Source: Rhodococcus sp. X156
GTDB lineage: Bacteria; Actinomycetota; Actinomycetes; Mycobacteriales; Mycobacteriaceae
Length of the DNA: 64,000 bases
NCBI RefSeq assembly: GCF_004006015.1
Contig: NZ_CP034766.1
Coordinates: 2,079,001 to 2,143,000, forward strand
Direction of reading: 5' to 3'
In this document: in pieces, positions 17,271 to 24,786 of the stretch
How the letters are laid out: the number at the start of each line of letters is the position of its first letter
How positions within the stretch are numbered: the first letter of the stretch is position 1
The notes under the pieces: generated by a model
What the model saw: only the letters and a program-made list of their open reading frames with translations
What the model was told of the DNA's origin: nothing
Database searches by the model: none
Position numbers and translations under genes: made by a program

Positions 17271-18389
17271 TCAGACCGTGGCGGTACCGCTCGCCAGGGC
17301 TGACAGGGCCGCGGCAATTTGCGCATCTCTACCCTTGGCGGCGTGCTGGTAGCGCATCGCGGCCTGCGGAGTGGAGTGCCCCAGTCGGCCCATCAGCTCG
17401 GCGAGGGACGCGCCAGTCTGCGCGGCTAGCACCGCCCCGGTATGACGCAGGTCGTGCCAGCGCAGGTCGTCCCGCCCGGCAATCTTTCGGGCCCGGTAGA
17501 ACACCTTGTAGAGCGTCGCGGGCGCCATCGTGCTCGTCCCATCAGCGGCCGGGAACAGCAGGCCATCCTTGCCGCCGGCGATGTTCTTTCTCAGATGCTC
17601 GCGAACCATCGGCATCAGGTGCGGCGGGATTGCCACGTCTCGCACTCCCGCTTCAGACTTGGGCGGGCCGATAATGACCTTTCCCTCTGCACGCACCGCT
17701 CCCCGACGGACATGGATCACGCCATTATTCAGGTCAATGTCTTTGCGGCGTAGCTCGACCAGCTCACCAAAGCGCAGCGCGCACCAGGAAGCGAACATCA
17801 CCATCAGTCGGTAGCGCTCGGGCACCTCCTGCGCAATCGTCGCCAGCTCGGTCAAGGTGGCGGGCTCGACCTTCTTGACCCTGGCCGTCGTGCCAGCGCC
17901 CCGGATGTGACAAGGGTTGAGCGGGATCTTCTCGTCAGTGACGGCCGTGGCGAGGATCGTCCGCAGCAAGCCATAGGAGTGGCTGCGGAGCGTCGGCGTC
18001 TTCTTGTCCAGATCGGCGTACCAGTCGCGGACCGACTCGGAGGTGATCGCCTTCAACGGACGTTCGGCGAACGTAGGAAGGATCAGGTTGTCGAGCAGGT
18101 TCCGGTAGTGGGCGCGGGTGCGTGGCTTCAGGTCGCGGTGCTGCAACCACCTGCCTGCATATCCGCCGAACGTCAGCTCCCGGGGTGCATCGCTGAGCTT
18201 GCGCGGCGGGGTCCACTCGTCGCGGCTGATCTTGCGACGCTCCCCCACCAGCCAGGCCTCGGCGTCACCCCGGGTCTCATAGGTCACTGGGGCGTTGTGC
18301 AGGAGACCGTCGGGCCCGGTGTAACGGGCGCGATACCGCTTGCTCGGTAGGCGGGCGATCTGACCGAATCCGCGCTTGTCCCCTGCCAT
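17271..18389 (-). CDS. int: Tyrosine integrase (phiRv2 type)
   Basis: A 372-aa site-specific recombinase. The N-terminal arm-binding part is followed by the SAM-like core-binding domain (about 70-150) and the catalytic domain. The catalytic residues are in place: R206 (CALRFGEL), K244 (PPKSEAGVRD), H312 and R315 (HDLRH), H338 (LGHST) and Y347 (AAMRYQHA). As I recall it, the M. tuberculosis phiRv2 integrase shares the ending RYQHAAKGRD and also uses tRNA-Val. The gene starts 14 nt from the right arm-type sites, so integrase binding there could repress its own promoter. Confidence 0.95.
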   Translation of the reverse strand: MAGDKRGFGQIARLPSKRYRARYTGPDGLLHNAPVTYETRGDAEAWLVGERRKISRDEWTPPRKLSDAPRELTFGGYAGRWLQHRDLKPRTRAHYRNLLDNLILPTFAERPLKAITSESVRDWYADLDKKTPTLRSHSYGLLRTILATAVTDEKIPLNPCHIRGAGTTARVKKVEPATLTELATIAQEVPERYRLMVMFASWCALRFGELVELRRKDIDLNNGVIHVRRGAVRAEGKVIIGPPKSEAGVRDVAIPPHLMPMVREHLRKNIAGGKDGLLFPAADGTSTMAPATLYKVFYRARKIAGRDDLRWHDLRHTGAVLAAQTGASLAELMGRLGHSTPQAAMRYQHAAKGRDAQIAAALSALASGTATV

Positions 18390-18402
18390 GATGGCCCCAT
18401 CC

Positions 18403-18423
18403 GTGTCGGATACGTGTCGGATG
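18403..18423. promoter_or_regulatory. Integrase arm-type site, right end
   Basis: An exact copy of the 21 bp at 10441-10461 (tandem GTGTCGGATA). It lies just upstream of the integrase start and about 115 bp inside the right att core. Confidence 0.7.
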
Positions 18424-18536
18424 AGAGTCTAAACCTGTCTCATTGCGTCCACTAGTGACAGCGCTACTGGACTCAATATCCCCTGGTCAGACGCCTACTG
18501 TGCAGGTCGGGACCAGTAACGCCAGCGTCCGCAAGA

Positions 18537-18564
18537 ACTGGTTCAATCCCAGTATCGCCCACCA
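18537..18564. other. attR core (28-bp direct repeat)
   Basis: A second copy of the tRNA-Val 3' end, identical to 10355-10382. The rest of the tRNA is absent here, so this is the right junction of the element. Confidence 0.93.
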
Positions 18565-18572
18565 CCAAGAAG

Positions 18573-18611
18573 ACCCCCCGAGCTGCAGCAATGCGGTCGG
18601 GGGATTTTTTT
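18573..18611 (+). terminator. Terminator beyond attR
   Basis: The stem CCCCCGA/TCGGGGG is followed by TTTTTTT. Before integration it would have been the natural terminator of tRNA-Val; the element brought its own copy at the left end. Confidence 0.85.
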
Positions 18612-19377
18612 GTGCCGGTGGCGTGCCTCGTAGGTGTCTCAGCGGAAGCGCAGCCTGTCTGATCGCGTGCTCTGACCGTGGGCACCACAATCCAACCAGC
18701 CCCTGGCAGCGTCGCGATGTCGACAGCGCCAGGGTGCATCGGGATGTACGCGCCGAGGGCCCCGGTCGCGCCGCGCTGACCGCGGGGTCACCGCCCGCCC
18801 AGGGCTCTGTGACACTGCGCCGCAACGGGACCGTGCCCCCCCGCCAGAAGCGCTCCACCCCACGCCCTGCACCCGGCCCCGCAGCCCGGTCCAGTTCGCG
18901 CTGGGTGTGTGGCTGCTGGCCTGCCTCCTGTCGCTGATCGCCGCCTGGCGTGCATCGCGACACCACTGGGAGTGGTCGAGGTAGCCGGCTCGGGCGACCG
19001 CTGGCAGTTCTTGGCCATCTTTCGCGACGACTCGCTCGTCCGCGGCCTCCACGGCGGCGTCGGCCAACGTCTCTCGGGTGACGGTGCCGTGGGTGCGGGT
19101 GCGCCCGTGCTGGACGACGTTGGAGCCGACGGTCAACATGCGGTAGGGCTAGTCGCTGGTGCCCCGGACAAGGGACAGCTCGCGGAGGGTGGCCTCGGCC
19201 TGTGCGCCCATGCCCTCATGTGGGCGGCACCCCCTGCCCATTGTCCCGCTCAGCTCCATCAGACACCGCAGGCCCGAACAATTCTCGCCAGGCGTGCACG
19301 AGCGCCGACACTTCGACACAGTGTGCGCCCACGAGGTTCGTCCACGAGACCCTGAAGAATGCTTTGCAGAACACCCC
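18612..19377. other. Worn region to the right of attR, no intact gene
   Basis: One frame near 18890-18980 reads like the end of a membrane protein (FALGVWLLACLLSLIAAW) but has no start codon. Open frames on both strands at 18900-19140 lack ribosome sites. It looks like debris of an older insertion. Confidence 0.45.
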
Positions 19378-19405
19378 TTGCGATTCTCACATCATCGCGT
19401 AGAGT
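19378..19405 (+). promoter_or_regulatory. Candidate sigma-A promoter
   Basis: TTGCGA, 16 nt, then TAGAGT. It stands 54 nt before the small gene at 19460, in an otherwise gene-poor stretch. Confidence 0.55.
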
Positions 19406-19459
19406 ACTGAACAGCAGCACGCCACTGTGCCGCCGAATCCGACCTGAAAGGCTTTCCTG

Positions 19460-19630
19460 ATGTTCGCGACCACCACGCAGTCGAAGCGCCTCGAGCGCTC
19501 CTTCGGCATGGCCGTGTGCTCAGCGAAAGCCCGCGTCACCCCGTTGAGCATGAGCGAGCTCGGCATCCGCCAGAACGAGACCATTCCGCACGCGGGGCGG
19601 CAGCATAGCGGCTGGCTGGAGGCAACCTGA
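19460..19630 (+). CDS. Small orphan protein (56 aa)
   Basis: The ATG has AAAGG 8 nt upstream, a good promoter 54 nt upstream and a strong terminator 36 nt downstream, so it is a complete single-gene transcription unit. The protein begins MFATTTQSKRLERSFGMAV and ends GWLEAT. It is basic and has no membrane segment or known motif. Alternatively the transcript itself may be the functional product. It is shorter than usual gene-calling limits. Confidence 0.55.
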   Translation: MFATTTQSKRLERSFGMAVCSAKARVTPLSMSELGIRQNETIPHAGRQHSGWLEAT

Positions 19631-19666
19631 ATGCGAACCTGAGTGAGAAACCCAGGGTCACGTTCA

Positions 19667-19696
19667 GGACCGCCCCCAGCCGGGGGCGGTCCTTTT
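19667..19696 (+). terminator. Intrinsic terminator of the small gene
   Basis: A perfect 11-bp stem GGACCGCCCCC/GGGGGCGGTCC with a 4-nt loop, followed by TTTT. Confidence 0.85.
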
Positions 19697-20259
19697 GCGT
19701 TGGGCAGAACCGACAGTCGGTAGACCCAGCGAAGGCCCCACGGGTGCACATAGTCCCAGGTCAGACCCCCACTCAGGCCATACCACCTGCTCCCCCGGGA
19801 ATCCCTCCCGGCCACCACGACGAAAGGATCCGCTCTCGGACACCGCAGGACATGACCGCCCCCGGCCACACCGAGGAAATGCCTCGGTCGCATGACGCGC
19901 AGGGCTGCGTGAACGCCCCGAACATAGCTGCTTTGCTGCTGGGGAACATTGGTCGGAACGACTGCGAAAGAATCGTCCACGATCATCGGCAGGCCACGTG
20001 AACGTCGCCCCGTGAGGCCAGTCATCGGTGCTGAATGGTACGCATTACCCTAGGGCGTACTCCCTGGGGGAAGAAGGCACACCACGTGCCATTCTTCAGG
20101 GCAAGAACAACGTACAGACCGAATTGCTTCCTGCCATTGTTCAGCACGCCCTGCAGCGCCTCGGCATTGCGGGGTCAGGGGTTCAGCTCCCCTCCTCTCC
20201 ACTCCCTGCCGTCCGCACCCGCGGTGGCACGGGCAGCGCCGTTGCCGGCGCTGCATTGC
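19697..20259. other. Gene-poor stretch with a T-arm-like relic
   Basis: An 85-codon open frame (19744-20001) has no ribosome site at its start and is not supported. Near 20173-20200 lies AGGGG-TTCAGCT-CCCCT followed by CCTCTCCA, which looks like the 3' end of a decayed tRNA. A GTACGC/GCGTAC inverted repeat spans 20038-20060. Confidence 0.4.
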
Positions 20260-20330
20260 ATCTCCGTCGTCCAGAGGTCAGGGCGCCGCACTTCACTGCG
20301 GAGACACGGGTTCGAGTCCCGTCGGAGATA
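20260..20330 (+). tRNA. Degenerate tRNA-Glu-like gene (six-base anticodon loop)
   Basis: The acceptor arms ATCTCCG/CGGAGAT, the D stem GTCC/GGGC and the T arm ACGGG-TTCGAGT-CCCGT are intact. The anticodon stem CCGCA/TGCGG encloses only six bases, CTTCAC, where tRNA-Glu has CTTTCAC. One base of the loop is missing, so it is probably a pseudo-tRNA. Confidence 0.6.
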
Positions 20331-20359
20331 CCGACCGGCGTCCGTAGGGCGTCCGGTAC

Positions 20360-20433
20360 TGGCGCGTAGCTCAGATGGATAGAGCGCTTCCTTGTTGAGG
20401 AAGAGGTCGGCGGTTCAAGTCCGTCCGCGTCAG
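20360..20433 (+). tRNA. tRNA-Asn (GTT), accessory copy
   Basis: A full cloverleaf: acceptor TGGCGCG/CGCGTCA with one G-T pair, D stem GCTC/GAGC, anticodon arm CTTCC-TTGTTGA-GGAAG with anticodon GTT, T arm GGCGG-TTCAAGT-CCGTC. No CCA is encoded. It sits among tRNA relics in a mobile zone, so it is likely of phage origin. Confidence 0.75.
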
Positions 20434-20437
20434 CGTC

Positions 20438-20474
20438 GCCCGGGGGTGGCTGCACCCAGCAGCCACCCCCGGGC
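20438..20474. terminator. Perfect 16-bp hairpin after tRNA-Asn
   Basis: The arms GCCCGGGGGTGGCTGC and its exact complement enclose the loop ACCCA. It lies 4 nt after the tRNA; there is no T run. Confidence 0.6.
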
Positions 20475-20482
20475 GCAACACG

Positions 20483-20528
20483 CCGCACTGTCACTGCGGA
20501 GAGGCGGGTTCAGCACCCGTCGGAGGTA
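20483..20528 (+). pseudogene. 3' half of a tRNA-Asp-like gene
   Basis: The anticodon arm CCGCA-CTGTCAC-TGCGG (anticodon GTC), T arm GCGGG-TTCAGCA-CCCGT and acceptor strand CGGAGGT are present. No matching 5' half is found; a hairpin stands in its place. The T loop lacks the conserved A58. Confidence 0.5.
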
Positions 20529-20552
20529 CCCCGGGGCGGCCGGGGACCGCAG

Positions 20553-20646
20553 CCACTCGTGCACACCAGTACCGCTCACCGCCAAGAAGACCCTCGGGCT
20601 GCAGGAATGCGGCCGGGGGTTTTGTCGTTTCCGGCGGCGTGTCTCG
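20553..20646. repeat. Decayed second copy of the tRNA-Val end and its terminator
   Basis: This stretch aligns with 18537-18633: CCAGTACCGCTCACC against CCAGTATCGCCCACC, then CCAAGAAGACC in both, then a similar hairpin, then CGGCGTGTCTCG against TGGCGTGCCTCG. It appears to be an older att scar at the same integration site. Confidence 0.6.
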
Positions 20647-20874
20647 CCGTTGCCGACCACCCCAGCCGGGGCACCCGCTTAACGGAGTCCCCTCGCCTGA
20701 AGGCATCGAGGTGCGCCGCACCGCGCCACCACTCTGCGGTCCGGGCCGCTCGAGTCCGTACACTCCCCCGCCGAGTGCATCGGCGCCCGCAGCAGTGCAC
20801 TGCAGTCGCCGAGCAGAGCGGCCTGCGGCGCCGCAACGAGCAGGGCGCGCCCTGCACCCCCACGGAGAACCGAC
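20647..20874. other. Upstream region of the DUF2786 gene
   Basis: No gene is seen. A TACACT -10-like box at 20759-20764 is the only promoter-like element noticed; no clear -35 goes with it. Confidence 0.35.
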
Positions 20875-21600
20875 ATGACCCACGACGACCGCCTCCTCAG
20901 CAGGGTCCGCGCGATGCTCGCCCAGGCTGAGCACCCCAACACCGGCCCGCAGGAGGCTGAGGCCTTCACTGCCCGCGCCTTGGAGCTCATCGGCAAGTAC
21001 GGCATCGACCAGGCCCTGCTCACCGCCGCCGACTGGGGACGCGAGCGGGTCGAGAGCCGCACGATCGGCCTCGCGGCGCCCTACGCCAGGCAGAAGGGCA
21101 TGTTGCTCACCGTCGTCGCCAGCGCCTTGGGCGGCCGGGCAGGGTTCCGCAAGGCCCAGCGCGGACGCGAGGCCAGCGCGGTGGTCTACGCGATGACCGC
21201 GGACATGGAGCGCATCGAGCTGCTGTACACCTCGCTGCTGCTGCAGTCCGCGCGAGAGATGGCTCGCCTGCAGGTGCCGGCCGAGGAGAACCCGATCCCC
21301 TACCGGCGAGCCTGGCTGACCGGCTACGCCTCCACGGTCCTCACTCGCCTGGTGCAGGCGGAGAAGACCTCCCGGGAAGACGCCAAGTCCGGCGGCGCCA
21401 CGGGTGTCGAGCTGGTCCTGGCCGACCGGTCCGCGCTGGTGGAGCACGCGATGAACGAGGCGCACCCGCAGCGGGAGACCACACGGCAGCCACGCCTGAG
21501 TGCCGCCGGCCTCAAGGCGGGCCGGCGAGCGGGTGCACGCGCCAACCTCGGCGGGCACGCCGTGCTCGACGACTCCCGCTCGACGCCGAGCGCTCGCTGA
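20875..21600 (+). CDS. DUF2786 domain protein
   Basis: A 241-aa protein. The N-terminal DUF2786 domain (about residues 5-45) has LLSRVRAMLAQAEHPNTGPQ and EAEAFTARALELIGKYGID. A helical middle and a basic tail (AGRRAGARANLGGHA) follow. Such proteins are frequent on actinobacterial mobile elements and their role is unknown. GGAG lies 8 nt before the ATG. Its high GC fits the host better than the lower-GC operon to the right. Confidence 0.75.
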   Translation: MTHDDRLLSRVRAMLAQAEHPNTGPQEAEAFTARALELIGKYGIDQALLTAADWGRERVESRTIGLAAPYARQKGMLLTVVASALGGRAGFRKAQRGREASAVVYAMTADMERIELLYTSLLLQSAREMARLQVPAEENPIPYRRAWLTGYASTVLTRLVQAEKTSREDAKSGGATGVELVLADRSALVEHAMNEAHPQRETTRQPRLSAAGLKAGRRAGARANLGGHAVLDDSRSTPSAR

Positions 21601-21879
21601 CACCGAATCCTGATCAGCAGCACAGGGATCGGCGAGCCGGCGCACCTGCCCTCGACCGGGGGAAGTGTGAGCTGACGCCTGTAAAGTTCCCGGCGAACCA
21701 CCGGACAACCGCAGCGCCGGCCGCCCTCAGCGTCACCGCGCACCCGCGACGTCTGCGTCGCAGCGCGAGCCTCGCCGTCGGTCGCACTCGTCTCTGTCCC
21801 ACCTGCGGGGAACAGCTGGCTCCTCGCCGCACACCCGGTGGTTCGTCCACGTCCGACGAACCCGCCAGGAGACCTCCAC

Positions 21880-22635
21880 GTGTGCATGGGCCGAACCCAC
21901 GTGCTCAGCTCGACGGCCATCGGGCTGGCGTGCGCCGCTCCGCTGGCCCGCCACGTCGGGGAGCACCCGATGCCGGTGGCCACCCTGCTCGCGTTCGCCG
22001 CCATCGTCGGTGGCTTCGGAGTGCTGCCCGACCTCGACCACCCCCACGCCACCCTGGCGCGGACCCTCGGCCCGGTCACCAAGGCACTCTCCCGGGTCGT
22101 CAACAACCTCTCCGGCGGTCACCGCAGGGGCACCCACACCGTGTGGATGGCCCTGCTCATGGTCGGACTGGCCACGACGCTCGCCACCCGCTTCGGGCGG
22201 GACGCGCTGGTCCCCGTGGTGTTCGTCGGCTACTACCTGTTCGCGATGATCCTGCGCCTGTCCCCGAACCACCGCTCGGGCAAGGCCGAGCTGCTGTACG
22301 TGGTGGAGGCGGCCGCGGCGACCGCCGCGACGTACCAGCTGATCGAGGACTGGTGGTGGGTGCCCTACGCCGTGGGGTTCGGGGTGATCGGCCACATCGT
22401 CGGTGACATCCTCACCGTGGACGGCGTGCCGATCCTGTACCCGCTGCTGCCGAGGCTGGTGGTGCGCCTGCCGCTGCTGGGGCGCACCGACTCCGCCCTG
22501 GAGCGCAGTTTCGCGACGCTGCTGGTGCCGGCCATCGCGTGGATGGCGTTCGCCCTGTTCTTCGGCCAGCAGTGGTGGGACCTCGACTGGCTGAAGTCCC
22601 CACCGCAGACCTGGCAGGTCGCGGCCCTGCACTGA
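21880..22635 (+). CDS. DUF457 family membrane-bound metal-dependent hydrolase (YdjM-like)
   Basis: A 251-aa membrane protein. GRTHVLSSTAIGLA opens the family, DLDHPHATLAR holds metal-binding Asp/His, and HRRGTHT gives further His ligands. At least four hydrophobic helices follow, with VIGHIVGDILTVDG near residue 175. The family includes E. coli YdjM, an SOS-regulated membrane protein. The start is taken as GTG because GGAG lies 8 nt upstream; an ATG two codons later is possible. It is probably cargo of the accessory zone. Confidence 0.75.
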   Translation: MCMGRTHVLSSTAIGLACAAPLARHVGEHPMPVATLLAFAAIVGGFGVLPDLDHPHATLARTLGPVTKALSRVVNNLSGGHRRGTHTVWMALLMVGLATTLATRFGRDALVPVVFVGYYLFAMILRLSPNHRSGKAELLYVVEAAAATAATYQLIEDWWWVPYAVGFGVIGHIVGDILTVDGVPILYPLLPRLVVRLPLLGRTDSALERSFATLLVPAIAWMAFALFFGQQWWDLDWLKSPPQTWQVAALH

Positions 22636-23640
22636 ACGCGGCCAAACCTACCGCCGGACGCCCACATAAGTCGCAGGGGTTCCATCGCGGTCCGGGAAGC
22701 CGTCTGCACCGTGCAGACGTCGACGAAGCGTTCAAGGCATTTGTGCGCCACGACCGGGAGATACGCGGTAGCGACCACTTCAACGGAACCTTCGCCACCG
22801 AGTGCCAGGCGCACCTCGTCGGGGTGACATCCCCCAAGCGCGCCGTCAGCGAACGTTGGCAGCAGGTGTTGCTGTAGCCGCCTCCCGCACCACCGGCAGA
22901 CCTCACGCTCCACCGCGCCCAGCCAGACCTCGATGAACTCCCCGCCCAGCCTCCGCGAGTTCGCTTGGCCACTCCAATCCCAGGGACTTCGCAACCGAGC
23001 AAGACGGTCCGCCAGCCCAGCAACGCTTCACCCGGGAGCCGGTACCAACCCAACGGTTAACCGCCGCATTGCGTGCCACAACCACGGACGTCTCTACTGA
23101 AGTTAGTCCTGCGGCACAGAAAGTTGAGAGCCGCCCGACACCGTGTCCCCACTGCAATTCCCCAGGATTTCCTCACCTAACATCAGTCAGCGAACCAATT
23201 TCCTACGGATGGGAAGCAAATCGAGGGGCTCACTGGAACCGTGCAAATCGAACATGGAAGTCGAGGGTGTGCGAATCGTTTGCGCGCCGCTCGCCCGTCA
23301 GCCCAGCCCAGGTCAACGGCCTGTTTGTCCGACTTGTCCAGAACGAATTCCAGGGCAGGAGAGGGTTAGAACAAGTACAGAGCGAGTCTGACGACTCCAG
23401 AGACACGAACTTCAGGTAGGGGCGGGGTGGATGTAGCGTCGAGTTCCTTTCCTGGCTCCGCTCCGGTGCCGGGCACCGGGAGACGCGGGATCCCCTCATT
23501 GGTGAGTCGAAGACGCCGACGCTGAAGCATATGCCCGGGCGACGACTCGGACATTTCTGTTGCCCCCTCGTGAGGGGAGGCCCTGCCCACACTCCACTGA
23601 TCGCCGACTACACTCAAATCACACTCCCGGGGGCTCCGCG
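22636..23640. other. One-kilobase stretch without a supported gene
   Basis: The base composition falls toward AT from about 23050. A 116-codon rightward frame from 23069 contains CPHCNSPGF but begins with TTG, lacks a ribosome site and has only one cysteine pair. A perfect 17-bp palindrome (CCGGTGCC-G-GGCACCGG) lies at 23463-23479, in position to end the leftward operon. Confidence 0.45.
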
Positions 23641-23925
23641 CTAACGTGCGGTAAAGAACTCGACTGCCGAATGGACCGCCTTGAGGCCCTCGAGAGTTAC
23701 GGTGCCTCCCCGCGACTCGTAAGCCTGAAGCCAAACCGCCCCCGATGCCTCGACAATGCCACGCGCGAGTTCCGGTTTCGTCGCAGCCCGAGGTAGTCCT
23801 AACCCCAGTTGATCGTCCACCGATGCGAACAATTCCCGGGGCTCAGTTGAGCCGCTTGACATGTGGGGAGGGTCAACCTCGATGAGGACGGCGATAGCGT
23901 GCACGTAGTCAACCTTGTACCTCAC
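23641..23925 (-). CDS. Small protein ending the Z1 operon
   Basis: A 94-aa protein starting MRYKVDYVHAIAVLIEV and ending AVHSAVEFFTAR. The GTG start overlaps the nuclease stop (GTGA), so it is translated with the nuclease. No family is recognised and no membrane helix is seen. The tight coupling suggests a partner or immunity-like role for the nuclease, which is inference only. Confidence 0.65.
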   Translation of the reverse strand: MRYKVDYVHAIAVLIEVDPPHMSSGSTEPRELFASVDDQLGLGLPRAATKPELARGIVEASGAVWLQAYESRGGTVTLEGLKAVHSAVEFFTAR

Positions 23926-24782
23926 CCGGCGCGCTCCGCAAGCTGGTCTCGGTATTCGAGCTCCAGGGACGCGATCAGGCTGGCCCACCGGTGCTCGGAC
24001 AGGACCGGCAACTGCGACGGAAGCAAACCAGCAATTCGCACGCGCTCGAGCAAAATTGCCCGCGTTGCAACCTCCGCCCACCGCTTATCCTCAGGAAGGG
24101 TGCGCGGTATTGCCAGGACCGCTGTGGGATCGACATCAAGTCCCAGGAGCAGGCTCCATAGACGGGAATTGATGTCCCCGGCCTTGTGAGAAAAATTCTT
24201 TTCGAGGGTCACCTGGACAAGGTGTATCGGGAAGCCTGGGCGCCCGTCTGGAAACGGTCGCCACGCGACGACATCGACTCCCCCGTCCTTGCGCGCTGGG
24301 TCGCGGTACGCAGTTCCACCCTTGAGCCTCATCAGGTCGACGAGCCAGGGAATTGCCTGCGGGAACTCTGGTGGCCGCCCTGGCTCACCTGGGTAACCAA
24401 ATCGAACGGCCTCGGCGCCCTCACCCAGAAGACTCCGGGCCGACTCGGTCACAACGATCTCGAATAGCTGCGCCGCCTCGGCCAACAGTTCGCGAGGAAG
24501 GACAACCAGCGGAATCCCAGTAGTTACAAGCAGCATGGCCCCGTACGGCGTGCGCTCCATCCCCGATCGCCTCTTGAAGCCAGAGTTCGTCACCTCGATG
24601 GGGTATCTGTCACCCAAGACTCTCGCCCGCCGGGCTACCGTCGACACCGCCAGTACCAGATCCGCGGGCCTCACGTTTAGCGAGGTGACCGATTTTTCAT
24701 GCACCCAACTCATCGGACGAGCTCTCGACGTGCCGACGAGCAGCTCCAGTTCCAAGCAATCTGCAACCAGTTCTGACTCCAC
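23922..24782 (-). CDS. Probable PD-(D/E)XK-type nuclease of the Z1 operon
   Basis: A 286-aa protein. Residues 160-196 read RDPARKDGGVDVVAWRPF, then a Pro/Gly loop and HLVQVTLEKN. D166, D170, Q190 and K195 resemble the D...D...QxK core of Mrr-like restriction nucleases, although a Thr stands where QxK has Lys. The N-terminal 150 residues are mainly helical, with IEVTNSGFKRRSGMERTPYG. The GTG start has GGGAG 10 nt upstream inside the end of the ParB-like gene. It most likely cuts DNA in a defence system; the fold assignment needs a profile search. Confidence 0.6.
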   Translation of the reverse strand: MESELVADCLELELLVGTSRARPMSWVHEKSVTSLNVRPADLVLAVSTVARRARVLGDRYPIEVTNSGFKRRSGMERTPYGAMLLVTTGIPLVVLPRELLAEAAQLFEIVVTESARSLLGEGAEAVRFGYPGEPGRPPEFPQAIPWLVDLMRLKGGTAYRDPARKDGGVDVVAWRPFPDGRPGFPIHLVQVTLEKNFSHKAGDINSRLWSLLLGLDVDPTAVLAIPRTLPEDKRWAEVATRAILLERVRIAGLLPSQLPVLSEHRWASLIASLELEYRDQLAERAG

Positions 24783-24786
24783 GGGC

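Larger units (their letters stand above)
10355..18564. mobile_element. Integrated phiRv2-like capsid-encoding satellite (8.2 kb)
   Basis: It is bounded by 28-bp att repeats at tRNA-Val(GAC). Gene order from the right end, all leftward: tyrosine integrase, excisionase, zinc protein, primase-helicase, an unknown protein, a scaffold-like protein and the major capsid protein. At the left end are a 118-aa rightward gene and a leftward lipoprotein gene. No large terminase, portal, tail or lysis gene is visible. The integrase is close to that of M. tuberculosis phiRv2, as I recall it, and that element also uses tRNA-Val. Each end carries the same 21-bp tandem integrase arm site. Confidence 0.9.

Noticed and set aside
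19387-20025. 212-codon leftward frame over the small-gene region
   Set aside because: It runs through the terminator of the 56-aa gene, has no ribosome site and shows irregular composition.
18600-20600. Insertion sequence between the two att copies
   Set aside because: No transposase frame or terminal inverted repeats could be found.
23069-23419. 116-codon frame with CPHCNSPGF
   Set aside because: TTG start, no ribosome site, only one cysteine pair and a non-protein-like tail; kept only as a note in the region entry.
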